Source: Symbiodinium natans (taxonomy: Eukaryota; Sar; Dinophyceae; Suessiales; Symbiodiniaceae). From it: a stretch of 64,000 bases of DNA. Positions 34,293 to 44,997 of the stretch are shown here, piece after piece. The notes beneath the pieces were generated by a model that was not told the DNA's origin, did no database searches, and was given only the letters and a program-made list of their open reading frames with translations. The translations under genes were made by a program, and so were the position numbers. Within the stretch, counting starts at the first letter, position 1, and each line of letters opens with the position of its first letter. Location of the stretch: contig CAJNDS010002072.1 in the NCBI GenBank assembly GCA_905221605.1, positions 121,501 to 185,500 on the forward strand, in the 5' to 3' direction.

Positions 34293-34560
34293 GTAGGGCT
34301 CTCATGCGGGCTATTCGGGTTTGTGGGGTTTTCACGAAGAAAAGTGCCCTAGCTTGGAACCCCATCCTTCTTCATGTTACGCCCTGTTTGTTTAGGGTGT
34401 ATATGGGGCTAAGGGTTAAGAGTTAAGGGTTCAGGGCTTCCCGTCGCCCCGCTGAACATCAGAAACGAGTTCTTACGATGCCCGGAACTTGTCTTGATAC
34501 TGGATCCTACTGGACACCCAGAAACAACCCCCTGGTTCTGAATGGCAGACTTGCCTTACA

Positions 34561-34645
34561 TAAGGGTCCATGTACCTAAATAGGCAATACATGAAACTTA
34601 GCGTGCTTCCTATCTAGGGACTTTGGGGCGCATGGACCCTTAGGG
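34561..34645. mobile_element. Family C element
   Basis: Ends TAAGGGTCCATGTACCTA and CATGGACCCTTA around TTCCTATCTAGGGACTTTGG. Confidence 0.75.
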
Positions 34646-34909
34646 ATAGACAGGGGGCACAGAAAAACAGTGTGCAACATGAGCATCTCAACCCTACGCT
34701 GTCAAACAGCAGCTTCAAAGAGATCTAGCCGGATCCCTGGAGCTAAAACCGAGGCCGCAAGGTTTAGGGTTTTGGGGTTTAGGGTTTGGGATTTAAAGGG
34801 TTTGGGGTTTAGGGGTTGAGGTTTAGGGTTTGGGGTTCAGGGTTGGGGGTTTAGGGGTTGTGGTTTGGGGTTTGCGGTTTAGGGGTTTGGGCTTTAGGGT
34901 TTAGGGTGC

Positions 34910-37900
34910 CAGGCACACGTGAAGAGCTGCAAGCTACCCGTGAAACGTTATCGCAAGCGGCCTAAACCCAGCACCAGCTGCACCAGCGTCTGCCCCAAGC
35001 CATCAAGACAACCCTCAACCCTCAACCCTAAACCCTAAACCCTAAACCCTAATTCGCGAAACCCGAAGCCCCGAAGCTCAAAGATGTGCCGGGGGCTCCA
35101 TTTCCAGACATTTTGGGCAACCGTTGCAGGTGGACGAGAATGTGTATGGCGTCGGCCCCTGTACTTGGCTCAGGCAATACCTGGTGCTCTTGGGTGCAGG
35201 GCTGTGGGATGATCAGGGCTTTAGGCCCTAGTAGCCCTAAACCCTAAACCCTAAACCCTAAACCCTAAACCCTTAACATCAGAGTCAGACCTCTTTGGTC
35301 CCCTAAGTCCTATCATCTCCGCGGAAGTTCTGGCCTGTGCGGGCCATGAGAAGCCCTACGTAGAAGCTTTACTAGACTCTGAGGGTACTTTCATGGGCCC
35401 GTAGTATGGCATCTAACCTCCTTTAGAGGGTTCGGAACTTGTGTAGGGTATATAAGGGGTATATGAGGGGCCCCCTTTGAAGGGCCCATGCTAAGGGACA
35501 ATGCAACTACCCTTAGATAGACCCAAGACTTCAAGGCTGAGGCTTGAGGTGTCGGGTTTAACCTAGAAATAGAAACGGCGCCCTTTTTGGTTTAAAGGGG
35601 CTTCTAAGGGAACCTAAACCCAAGGAAAGGGGAATAAGAGCCTGCTCTGCGTCCTAGTTAAACGGCTTAACCTTCGCGCTTTGGGGCATACAGCCCTGCA
35701 CCGGGCCCTTTTTAGGGTTCAGGGCCGAAAGTTTAAGGCAACCCCCGCTCCACAGAATTTCACGCGTGCCGCAAAGCCAGCTCGAGGTTGGGGGGGTTCA
35801 AAATGAACCAGCAAAACTCGGGTCCAGAAAGGTTTAGGGTTTAGGGTTTAGGGTTTAGGGTTTAGGGTTTAGGGTTTAGGGTTTGGGGGCGCGGGTCGAG
35901 GAGGAGGACAAGGAGGAGGAGGGCGGCAGAGGAAAAAATCAAGAACGCCGGCTGGATCGACGCAACAACATAAGTAGACGCCCCGACTCAACGGTGGACC
36001 ACCGAGGAACCACCAAGTTTGCCCCCTTTTTTTCACCTGCATCCTTAAGCAGATGTGGAAGAAGCGTATAAAAACGAAGCCCTAAACCCTAAGCCCTATA
36101 AGCCCTTAGCCCTAAACCCTAATCCCTAAACTCTGTTGTGCAATCCGAACGAGCAGACATCATGGGCTGGCAAGACGCGGGTCTGGCTGGATGATTTCCG
36201 CACAGCCTGGGAGCATACGGGGTTTAGGGTTTAGGGTTTCGGGTTTTGGGGTTTATATACGGTTCGTGGGCTTAAGGTTTCTAGGGTTAGGGTTTACTTA
36301 GGGTTTAGGGTTTAGGGTTTTGGGGTTTTATGGTCTTAGGGTTTAGGGGTTTGGGGGGTTTGGGGTTTCAGGGTTTCAGGGTTTCAGGGTTTCAGGGTTT
36401 CAGGGTTTCAGGGTTTCAGGGTTTCAGTTTTTCGTTGTTTCAGGTTTCAGCTCTTCAGGGCTTCAGGGCTTCAGGGCTTCAGGGCTTCAGGGTTTGGGGT
36501 TTCAGGGTTTGGAGATTTGTTTCTTTCAGGGTTTGAGGACTTTAGGGATTCAGCTCTTTTGGGGGGATTTAGGGGTTTGGGGACATTTGTGATGGTCTAG
36601 GGCACGCGCTGCTTTCTAGTTTTGTCCCATTGCCAGTGGCATACCCTCAGCCTTTAACCATACATTGGGATGTTCCCCCTGTCCTTCATTGGGACTATAA
36701 CAGGGGGTACCTCGACTCAACGATCGAACCCTCCCTATCAATCACTACAGCCCAAATCCTAAACCCTAAACCCTAAACCCTAAACCCTAAACCCTAAACC
36801 CTAAACCCCGAACCTGAGTGCGACTGCCTAGGGCTCGAGGAACATTCGGTGGTGTTGGAGCATCGAGCTTCCTCGGCCTTGCAGTGAGCATACCTGCTTC
36901 AAGGGGCTCTCACGATTTTGGTGCATGACGCTGGGATGGTGGCCTACCACGACAACCCCCCTAAACCTGCACATTTTCTAGGTGAACCACGACCCGGCCC
37001 CTACTTGGCTGCACTCAGGAGGGTAGCTATAAATTAAACTTTTAGCTGCCTTAATAAGAAACCCAATAAACCCAAAAAAGGTAAGGATCTAAAGTTACAG
37101 TAAAGTACCACAAAGCCTATAAAGGTGTCACGACCATGACCTAGAACAATAATGGGCTGTGGAGCTGAAGGTACCGAAGACCAAGAGGGCAACCTTGCAA
37201 GATTCGGGTAGTCTCAACGATGGTGCTAAACCCTAAACCCTGAACTCTAAAACCCTAAACCCGAAACCCTAAACCCGAAACCCTAAACCCTAAACCCTAA
37301 ACCCCAAACCGGGTAGTCTCAACGATGGTGCTCTGAGGGGGGCAGGTTCTTTCCGAACTGCAAAACCGATGGCTTGCGACGTAAATATCTCCACTTGCAT
37401 GGACCCAGGTCGTCGATACTTACACCCCAAAGACCCTACCCTAAACCATAAACCCCAAACGCACAAGACCCTCCCCCCCCCCCCCCCCCCCCAAGCCCTC
37501 AAGGTCGTTGCGTCCTGGGGAACCCTTGCCCTGAACCGACATTTCTTCACCTTGACTGGGGAGTTCGGGGCACTCTCCGCCTTTGAAAGCTTCTGGACTT
37601 TGGGTGAACTCTTAGAGTTTAGGGTGTAGGGTAGTTGCACAGTCTCTTAATCTGGGCCCTTGCAAGGGGGCGGGCCCCTTATATACCCCTGCCCCTACAC
37701 AACCCAAGGGCCCATACTTCAGAACCTTTTAAGGAAGGTAAGGGGCCATGCCGGTTTAGGGTTTAGGGTTTAGGGTGTAGGGGTTGCAGGGTTTTTAAGG
37801 GCGTACAGGGCTTGCAGGGTTTTTGGGGGCTTGCGGGCTTATAGTAAGGTTTGTAGGGTTTCCAGGGCTCATTTGGGCATTCGACATTTTTTCCGGGGTT

Positions 37901-37994
37901 TCAAGGTGCTGGCTTCGGGGGGCGGCACGGCATGCGGGACGTGATTTTAGTCCATTGTGGACCAGAGTACCAAGTATACGTGACATGTATGTAG
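34910..37994 (+). CDS. Unidentified split gene, plus strand
   Basis: Plus-strand exon-like segments in order: about 34912-34970 (TREELQATRETLSQA, coiled-coil-like), about 34978-35010 (QHQLHQRLPQAIK), about 35133-35210 (VDENVYGVGPCTWLRQYLVL), about 36130-36215 (TSWAGKTRVWLDDFRTAWEH), about 36903-36960 (ALTILVHDAGMVAYHDN), about 37491-37615 (ALKVVASWGTLALNRHFFTL) and 37906-37994 (MRDVILVHCGPEYQVYVTCM, TAG at 37992-37994). Codon bias is good; family unknown. Introns carry TTTAGGG arrays and families B', D, G and K. One gene or two cannot be decided. Confidence 0.4.
35376..35514. mobile_element. Family G-like palindromic element
   Basis: The left end TACTTTCATGGGCCC is inverted on the right around GGGCCCATG; interior GGGTATATAAGGGGTATATG. 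A related fragment is at 20722-20793. Confidence 0.5.
35562..35663. mobile_element. Family B' element
   Basis: Contains CCCTTTTTGGTTTAAAGGGG and GGGAATAAGAGCCTGCTCTG, matching the copies at 13241 and 29294. Confidence 0.6.
36355..36510. repeat. Variant array, 8-bp units GGGTTTCA and GGGCTTCA
   Basis: Eight GGGTTTCA units, a short break, then five GGGCTTCA units; each subtype is homogeneous. Confidence 0.85.
36667..36712. mobile_element. Family D half-element
   Basis: Only the left part, TTGGGATGTTCCCCCTGTCC to GGGGGTAC, remains. Confidence 0.55.
37003..37117. mobile_element. Family K element
   Basis: About 110 bp, nearly identical to 62603-62714, starting CTTGGCTGCACTCAGGAGGG and ending AGTACCACAAAGCC. 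A diverged relative fills the FN3 intron at 19235-19389. Confidence 0.7.
37655..37750. mobile_element. Family G element
   Basis: Starts TGGGCCCTTGCAAGGGGGC, contains ACAACCCAAGGGCCCATACT and ends AAGGTAAGGGGCCAT. Confidence 0.55.
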
Positions 37995-38129
37995 AACCAC
38001 TAAGATTCCGCACACTGATCCTAAACCCTAAGCCCTAAACCCTACTTAAACCCTAAACCCTAAACCCCAAAACCCTAAACCCGAAACCCTAAACCCTAAA
38101 CGGATTCGCGGGAATGTTCCTCACAGTCC

Positions 38130-41100
38130 CCACCTGTCGTAGTACGCCTTCTCTGCCGTCCTACAGGAGACCACGTCGCTGTCTGTCACATGAAGACTCG
38201 CCTGGAGGGTTTAGGGTTTTTAGGGTGTAGGGTTTGTGACCATCGAAGATCCATGAAACAACTCGTGTCGCACTCCGAACAAGAAAGACAATGGAATGCC
38301 ATCTATCTGGATGCCTTGGGCCATGTGCAAACCTGCTTCAACCAACTGATCCCCTCCCCCTAATATTAAACCCACCCACCCTACCCCCTAATAGTAAATA
38401 CCCCCCATTATAGTTATATTATAGTATATTGTGTTTTTTTAAATAGTAGGGGGTAGCGGGGGGTTTAATATTAAGGGGAGTGGATTAAGCCTCTCGTGCC
38501 TTCCACGCGGATTTGTCTGTGGTGTTGGGCACGTGACACGCAGCCACAGCGGCCTCGTTTGCTCATAAAGATGCCCAGCCGGTTCGCCGCACGAACTATG
38601 GTGGTTTAGGATTTAGGGTTATATAGGTTATATAGGGTTTAGGGCCATGTAGAAAATGTGCTTGAAAGTCGATGAAGCGTTCGCGCTACACGTAACGTCT
38701 TCGGAGCGGGATTCGTTGCTGGGGGAAACAAATTTAAACGACACGTGAGCACGTAAATATTTACAACGTGCGTATGTACTTCGGCAGCACGGTGAAAAAA
38801 TGAAGGAGGAACTGGGATGGGCCTTCAAACCCTTTGATTTTTTCCGAAATATGACCCTCTTAAACTCAATAAGGCAAAATACAAAATCTCCCAAGGGCGT
38901 ACCTAGAGGAGCTGCGAAAGAAAGACGTAAACGGAAGCGCCGCAGATTTTGGGGTTGCATGCCTCCAGGGCCTCATATGAGCTTGAGAACATCCCGACCA
39001 TACACCAGCTCAACTGCACGTGCGGGCCCGGGTTTAGGGTTTAGGGTTTAGGGTTTAGGGTTTAGGGTTTAGGGTTTAGGGTTTAGGGTTTAGGGTTTAG
39101 GGTTTAGGGTTTAGGGTGTCGAGTTTAGGGTTCTTTCGGAATCAGAGCTTTGCTGGAGATTCCCTCGATGCAATATTGGGGGATGCCAGGCACCAGGAGA
39201 CAGGGAAATAACTTATTTGGATCCCTCAACAGAACCCTGACAAAGCAGACCCTATCCATGGGGAAGCTAATTCCCCTCGTACCCCTGCCCCTAAACCCTA
39301 CGGCCCTTCAAACCCCGAAAGCCCTACACCCTAAAATCCTAAAGTCCTAAAAACCCGAAACCCGAAACCCGAAACCCTAAACCCTAACCCCTAAACCCAA
39401 CATCTTCTCCTGTAACCCAACTCCCAAGGCCTGCTTCTTGAAGATCTCCGCCTGGGCTGCCTTGTTGGATGTTGTAACTCCGTCCATCATGTCCTTCAGG
39501 ATCTGCCTGAACTTCCGTGCTTTTAGGCGTCGCCCTAAACGCCAAACCCCAAAACCCTAAAGCTTTCAAAATCCCTAAACCCTATAAACCCCAAAACCCA
39601 AAACCCTCAAACCCTAAACCCTACCCCTAAACCCTAAACCCTAAACCCTAAACCCTAGACCCTAGACCCTAGACCCTAGACCCTAAACCCTACTGTGAAG
39701 CTTGTAAATCCCTCATTCAGGGTTTAGGGTTTCGAGTTAGGGTTTAGGGTTTAGGGTTTAGGGTTTAGGGTTTAGGGTTTAGGGTTTAGGGTTTAGGGTT
39801 TAGGGTTTAGGGTTTAGGGTTTTTTTTTTCCCTCCTGCACAGCTGGGGCGAATCCGCGTCGCAGGGCTGCTTCTGAGTATAAGTCGGCTAATCAGATCAT
39901 TCCCCTGGAACGACTGCCTCTGCTCCCTTAAACACAAAGCACCAAGTCTTGGGGTTTAGGGTTTAGGGTTTAGGGTTTAGGAGGGTTTAGGGATTAGGGT
40001 TTAGGGTTTAGGGTTTAGGGGTCGCTGCGCAGCAGGCGGATTCAAACTGCCTTGTTCATCAGCATCCTGTGTTAGTCAACCTGATGTAAAAGAGCATGTC
40101 CGAACTACAACTAAACCCTAAACCCTAATTAAACCACGTCTCCTCAAGAAGCCAATCTAGAGATGCCTATCTTCGGGGCCCCTTGTAGTAGCTTTGGGGT
40201 TCTCTTAGAAGCCGCCCATGAACCGGTGAGCCCTACGACATTAACCCTAAACCCGAAACCCTAAACCCTACGTAAACCCTAAACCCTAAAACCTAAAACA
40301 TCCATGCAGCCGGAGGCGCTTGATGCTGGCCAGGGCTGCCTGCATGCTTGGATCGGCCGCCTCTCAAGAGTTTAGGGTTTTAGGCTTAGGGCTTAGGGTG
40401 AAGTCGGCGATCAGGGATTTCGGACCCTGCACTTGCTATTTGGGATGTTGACATGCTTTAGGGCAAGGGATGTGTTGAGGTCTTTTGGCCTGGGCTAGCG
40501 AAAATGCTGTCCAGCTCTCAGCAGCCCTAGAATGACAGAAGCAAGGGAGCTCAGCGGCGTATCCCAAAGGTACCATGTACGCCCATATGCACTCAAGCTC
40601 TAGAGGGGAGCCCGTGTATTCCGTACACTTGGCTGCGCTACTGTATGCATACACGAACATTGCTTCTGGGCCCAGTTGCGTTGAGGCTGTGGTTCGGTCA
40701 AAGGTCGAGGCACGCTTGCTCCCCGTAAGCCCTAAACCCTATATACAAGCCCTACATCCTACACCCTACACCCTACACCCTAAACCCTAAACCCGGGTGA
40801 TGGCCCAGGGCTTAGAGAGAAACATACGGGGGGTTTGCTGGGCTTCGACTCCGACTTTGACACTCGCACGCGCCGCGTTTAGGGTTTGGGGTTTAGCGCC
40901 TCGGGAGTTCAGGATTCAGAGCTTGAGGTTTAGGGTTGAGGGCTATCATATGCTATCATGCTTACTTGCCACAACAATTCCGGCTTGGGTGTGCCGCCCC
41001 TTCTGCTGGGAGAAAAAAAGGTACAACAACAGAGAAGTCGAAAGACCTCGCCGGAATGAGCAAGCTGGACGATGTTGTCGGCCAGGGCATCTAGGCCTTT

Positions 41101-41140
41101 GTTCTGTTCCTCCTGCGCTGATGTGTCATTTAACCTAAGC
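38130..41140 (-). CDS. Unidentified split gene, minus strand
   Basis: Minus-strand segments in 5'-3' order: about 41035-41137 (EQNKGLDALADNIVQLAHSG, helical with a SNARE-like heptad look, not enough to call), about 40810-40880 (ARASVKVGVEAQQTPRMF), about 40437-40715 (CIWAYMVPLGYAAELPCFCH, more than 80 open codons), about 40300-40364 (DPSMQAALASIKRLRLHG), about 40030-40070, about 39405-39525 (RQILKDMMDGVTTSNKAAQA), about 38500-38595 (IVRAANRLGIFMSKRGR) and about 38130-38205 (VTDSDVVSCRTAEKAYYDR, GT donor). Order and strand agree; joins were not closed. Confidence 0.4.
38346..38481. mobile_element. Family M element
   Basis: CTCCCCCTAATATTAAACCC on the left is inverted as GGGTTTAATATTAAGGGGAG on the right, with an AT-rich centre. 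Confidence 0.65.
38651..38960. other. AT-richer segment with weak ORFs on both strands
   Basis: Both strands are open for about 80-110 codons (minus from an ATG near 38960; plus KEELGWAFKPFDFF followed by a very basic run ERRKRKRRR). Base composition is more AT-rich than neighbouring exons. I cannot tell which strand, if either, is coding. Confidence 0.25.
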
Positions 41141-41936
41141 ACTAAACCCTAAACCCTACACTCATTGGGTGAGGTATCTGCAAACAGGCTTTGGGAGCTT
41201 GGGGCACTGGCTTTTTGTACAGGCTGCGCAGCGACCGAGGAGCAACCAAAAGGGTGCCCCTGGTCTGTTTAACTAGGTTGCATCCCTAAGTTCCGAAGTC
41301 CCAGAGCCTAAACCATAAACCCTAAACCCTAAACCCCGACACCCGGAGAGCCAACTTCCAGGCCTTGAAACAACAGCCCCTGCTCAAAGTGACCCGCCTA
41401 GTTTCAGTAATTTAGGGTGTAGGGTTTAGGGTTTAGGGTCTAGTTTTTAGGAAACCCCCAAGAATGGGGAGGATGAGTCTGTCGAATTTCCCTCCCCCCT
41501 CTAGGTCTCCCAGTAAGATAGAAGGCAGGAGTTTAGAGTTTAGAGTTTAGGGTTTGTCAGGTTGATTGTATATGGTTTTACCCTAAACCCTAAACCCTAA
41601 ACCATATATACAACAAACCATATTGTATATCATGGTTCATTATGGTTTTCGTTGAAAGAAGGAGGCTTATGGTTTCCCGCAATTGAAAGTACTGGCACCA
41701 GTTTGCGCCCTGCCCATGAAATTAGAGCTTTGGGTCTGGGGTCTATTGGGGTTTGGGGCTTAGGCTCTAGGGTTTGGGCTGAGGGACTTCTTGGGGTACA
41801 GTAGTAAAAACTGGAGGGCAGGGGGGGGTCACAGTGGGGTAACACTGTTTATTACTGGCTAGAGCTGGGGGATTCTCCTCCTTAGACACTAAACATGAGC
41901 CGCGGGGCTACACATGGAGTAGCTAAGTGAAAGCGT

Positions 41937-42025
41937 GGGCCCCCTCAGAAGCTTGCACCTGCTGCGCGCTCAGGAGCTGATCTTGTACGGCACTGCTGTC
42001 CCCTCCGTGGTCAGCATTGCCCCAG
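41937..42025 (+). CDS. Coding-like exon
   Basis: The plus frame reads GPLRSLHLLRAQELILYGTA then VPSVVSIAPG, followed by a GT donor. High G/C in third positions; no family recognised. Confidence 0.35.
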
Positions 42026-42059
42026 GTTACCACAGATCCACCAGCCAAAATCGCAGCAA

Positions 42060-43590
42060 AAGCTTTAGGGTTGTGGCTTTAGGTCCAGGTGTACACACGC
42101 AGAGACATGTATACAGGGTTTAGGGTTTCGGCTTCAATGCTGGACATAGTGCGAGCTTGGGCAGCGGGACGCCGCAGGACGGTACGGCACGGCACGGGTG
42201 GACCCTGCACGAGCTTTGGCGGCAGGATGCTGCGCAAGACGGTTAATCACTAAAACAGGAACGTACCAGTGGGCATCCTAGATTACAAACCCCTAAGCGC
42301 TAAACCCCTCAACCCCTAAACCCCTCAACCCGAAACGCTACAAACCCAAACTAACCCTAAAGGGCTTAGGGTATATATCCCTTTTTGTTGGTTTAGTAAG
42401 CCTCCAACAGGACGGACCCCAACCGAAACAAAATGCATACGGGCATGCTAGCTTTAAGCTTAGGGCTCGTGTGTCTGTACGTTATGGTGCTTAGGGTGGA
42501 AAACCCAAAGCCCTAAACCCTAAAGGTTTTGTATCTTGGCAAGGTTTGGGGGTTCCCAAGCCATGCAGGGCCCTTAGAGCCTGAAGAATTACCACCTCGG
42601 GGGGTTGTTGGCTGCAGGGTCGCAGAGTTACAACGCTCCTTAAAACCTTCAACCTGGGCCGATCCTAAACCCTAATGTTGGGGTCGCATTAATAACCCCC
42701 CCACCCCCCCACCCCCCTTCCGGGATTTTTTGTTCCGGTCCTGGGCCAAAAAAAACGGACCGGGGGGGAATAACAACATTTGGGGGGGGGGGGGGGGGGG
42801 CCTCTTCTGCTTTAAGGAAAGCCATGAGACCTTCTCATTCGACGGAGAGCCGTGCGTTGACCTCAACCCTACACCCTAAACCCTAAACCTTAAACCCTAG
42901 ACCCTAAACCCTAAACCGGCTTTTAGTAAGGAATTCATGCTGAGGCTGGCTCTGCAGATAAAGGTTTCTGGGTCTGGAGCTTTACGGTCTCTGCCCCGAT
43001 TGAAAGAAGTTTCCAACAGGTTTAGGGTTTAGGGTTCGGGTTTAGGGTCTAGGGTCTAGGGTTTAGGGTTTAGGGTGTAGGGTTTAGGGTTTAGGGTTTA
43101 GGGTTTAGGGTTTAGGGTTTAGGGTTTAGGGTTTAGGGTTTTAGGGTTTTAGGGTGTTAGGGTTTTAGGGTTTTAGGGTTTAGGGTTTAAGGTTTGGGAA
43201 GTTCTCCCAGAAGACTTTCCGGTATAACCCCCCCCCCCCCTTTTGGCTTCAGGCTCCAAACAACCCAACATGATGGAAATCGTTCACGAAACAAACTTTT
43301 TGGGCCAAATTTTGGCCGAAAAACTTTCCGGTATTCACCCCCGGCTTATAAATGTGAACCTATCAAAACCCCTAAAACCCTCAACCCTAAACGGGATCAT
43401 TGAGCTTGGTTTGGGCTTGCAGTGGACCTTAAGGGAAACAGGCCATGCCCCCTTGGGGTTGGGTTTTAGGGTTTCGAGGACCCCTCTACAGGGCCCCCGA
43501 GAGCCCAAGCACCTAGAACCCTGCGCACTAAATCCTAACCCTAAACCCTAAACCCTAAACCCTAAACCCCAGACCCCAAACCCGAAGCTC
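42060..43590. other. Repeat-rich stretch without a clear gene
   Basis: Contains a G/C-tract palindrome (42690-42810), a CTTTCCGGTAT-flanked palindromic element (43205-43345) and a long TTTAGGG array with 8-bp TTTTAGGG variants (43025-43195). No exon convincing enough to list. Confidence 0.55.
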
Positions 43591-43594
43591 CTGC

Positions 43595-43685
43595 GACTCG
43601 CCTGGCAAGGCCCAGCTCTTCGCCAGAAGAGACAGCCAAGGGCTGGGGCCACCTTCCGTCATCGCCCCCTGCTTGCCTTGAAGGT
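43595..43685 (-). CDS. Coding-like exon
   Basis: After AAG|G the minus frame reads KQGAMTEGGPSPWLSLLAKS and then WALPGESQEL. It is bracketed by telomere-type arrays on both sides. Gene unknown. Confidence 0.3.
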
Positions 43686-44154
43686 CAGGGTTTAGGGTTT
43701 AGGGTTTAGGGTTTAGGGTTTAGGGTTTAGGGTTTAGGGTTTAGGGTTTAGGGTTCAGGGTTCAGGGTTTGGGGTTTAGGGTTTAGGGTTTAGGCTTTAG
43801 AGTTTAGGGTTTAGGGTTCAGGGTTCAGGGTTTGGGGTTTAGGGTTTAGAGTTTAGAGTTTAGGGTTTAGGGTTTAGTGTTTTCGGGTTAGGGCCTAGGG
43901 CTTCTAGGGCTTAGTCGAGGCAACCCGGAAGAACAAACAATAAAACCGGCAACAAGCAAGACAGGATGGGAGGGGGGTGGGGATGACACTTGCTTGTGCA
44001 AATATTGTCTCCTGAGCTCCTGAACCCTTAACCTCCTAAGCCCTATAAGCCGGAGTACGACCTGAATCCTAAATTCCTGAACCCTCTAAGCCTTACTAAC
44101 CCTTAACCCTGCTAAACACCCCAAACCCTCCAAACCTGAAACCTTGCAATCCAA

Positions 44155-44320
44155 GTTGCTGCGGCCCACGCCCACACTGGCAGCGGGGCAGGCAAAGAAC
44201 AGCAGCAGCGTGAATGACTTCATTGCCATGGATGGCTTCGGAATTGTTTAGCAAGGAACGGCAACCGAAGAAGCTGAGCCCAACCTTTCGGCAGTTCAAC
44301 ATACACAACGCAAATGTCCT
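44155..44320 (+). CDS. Coding-like exon(s) before a CT tract
   Basis: The plus frame reads PTLAAGQAKNSSSVNDFIAM then DGFGI up to a possible donor near 44247, and ATEEAEPNLSAVQ in another frame after it. Neither end was resolved. A (CT)n tract follows at 44390. Confidence 0.3.
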
Positions 44321-44383
44321 TCCCTTTCTCCAGCTCTCACTTGCACATGCTCGCTCTCTTTCTCTCTCTTTAAATATTTTTTT

Positions 44384-44385
44384 TG

Positions 44386-44420
<35 letters not shown>

Positions 44421-44432
44421 CTCTCGCTCTCA
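44384..44432. repeat. (CT)n microsatellite
   Basis: CT repeats with CGCTCT interruptions; shorter CT tracts occur at 10464-10494 and 16480-16520. Confidence 0.85.
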
Positions 44433-44637
44433 TGCTTCCACGCGTCCCACCGCGACCTCCCAGTGTCAAGCCAGGGACAGACGCCACTCTGGTTCAAATA
44501 CGGTCCACGTTTAGGGTTTAAGGTTTAGGGTTTAGGGTTTGGGGTTTGGGGTTTGGGGTTTGGGGTTTGGGGTTTAGGGTTTAGGGTTGATCTAAGGGGT
44601 GGATTCCCATTCTGGCCCATGTTCCATACTAAGAGCC

Positions 44638-44898
44638 TTAATCGTTCTGCTCATGTTGTTTCAGGCCTGTGTCAATTGCTTGAGTAAAGAGGCAGGTTTT
44701 GGGCTCGAGGTTGGTTTCGTAAGCAATGCTGAATCTCCTGAGTGTGGAGACACCGGCCCCCATGACGGTGGATGATGCGATGGACCATTTGGTCCGGCGT
44801 GTGCCATCGTTGAGTACCACTGCGGGTGCCTTGACCCAGCATTGAATGTAGCCGGAGTTCTTTCGGGCCAGCTTTTCTAGTTCAAGGTGGAGGCTCAT
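44638..44898 (-). CDS. Small ORF, unknown function
   Basis: An uninterrupted 86-codon minus frame from ATG 44898 to TAA 44638-44640 with clear codon bias (MSLHLELEKLARKNSGYIQC ... TKWSIASSTVMGAGVSTLRR). It has no intron and no repeat inside. It lies about 100 bp from, and divergent to, the plus-strand gene that follows. TGGAATAT is duplicated between them. No family recognised; it could be the terminal exon of a longer gene. Confidence 0.5.
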   Translation of the reverse strand: MSLHLELEKLARKNSGYIQCWVKAPAVVLNDGTRRTKWSIASSTVMGAGVSTLRRFSIAYETNLEPKTCLFTQAIDTGLKQHEQND

Positions 44899-44997
44899 TG
44901 AATTTCCGAAGGCAGCACGGGATTATATTCCAGGGATGATATTCCAGGCAGAGAGTACTGCCAAGGGTTTTCGAGTCGCATCTTCTTTTCTCCGTTC

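Noticed and set aside
44096-44497. 133-codon Arg/Glu-rich minus ORF
   Set aside because: Its RERERE stretch is the complement of the (CT)n tract and its flanks show no consistent bias.
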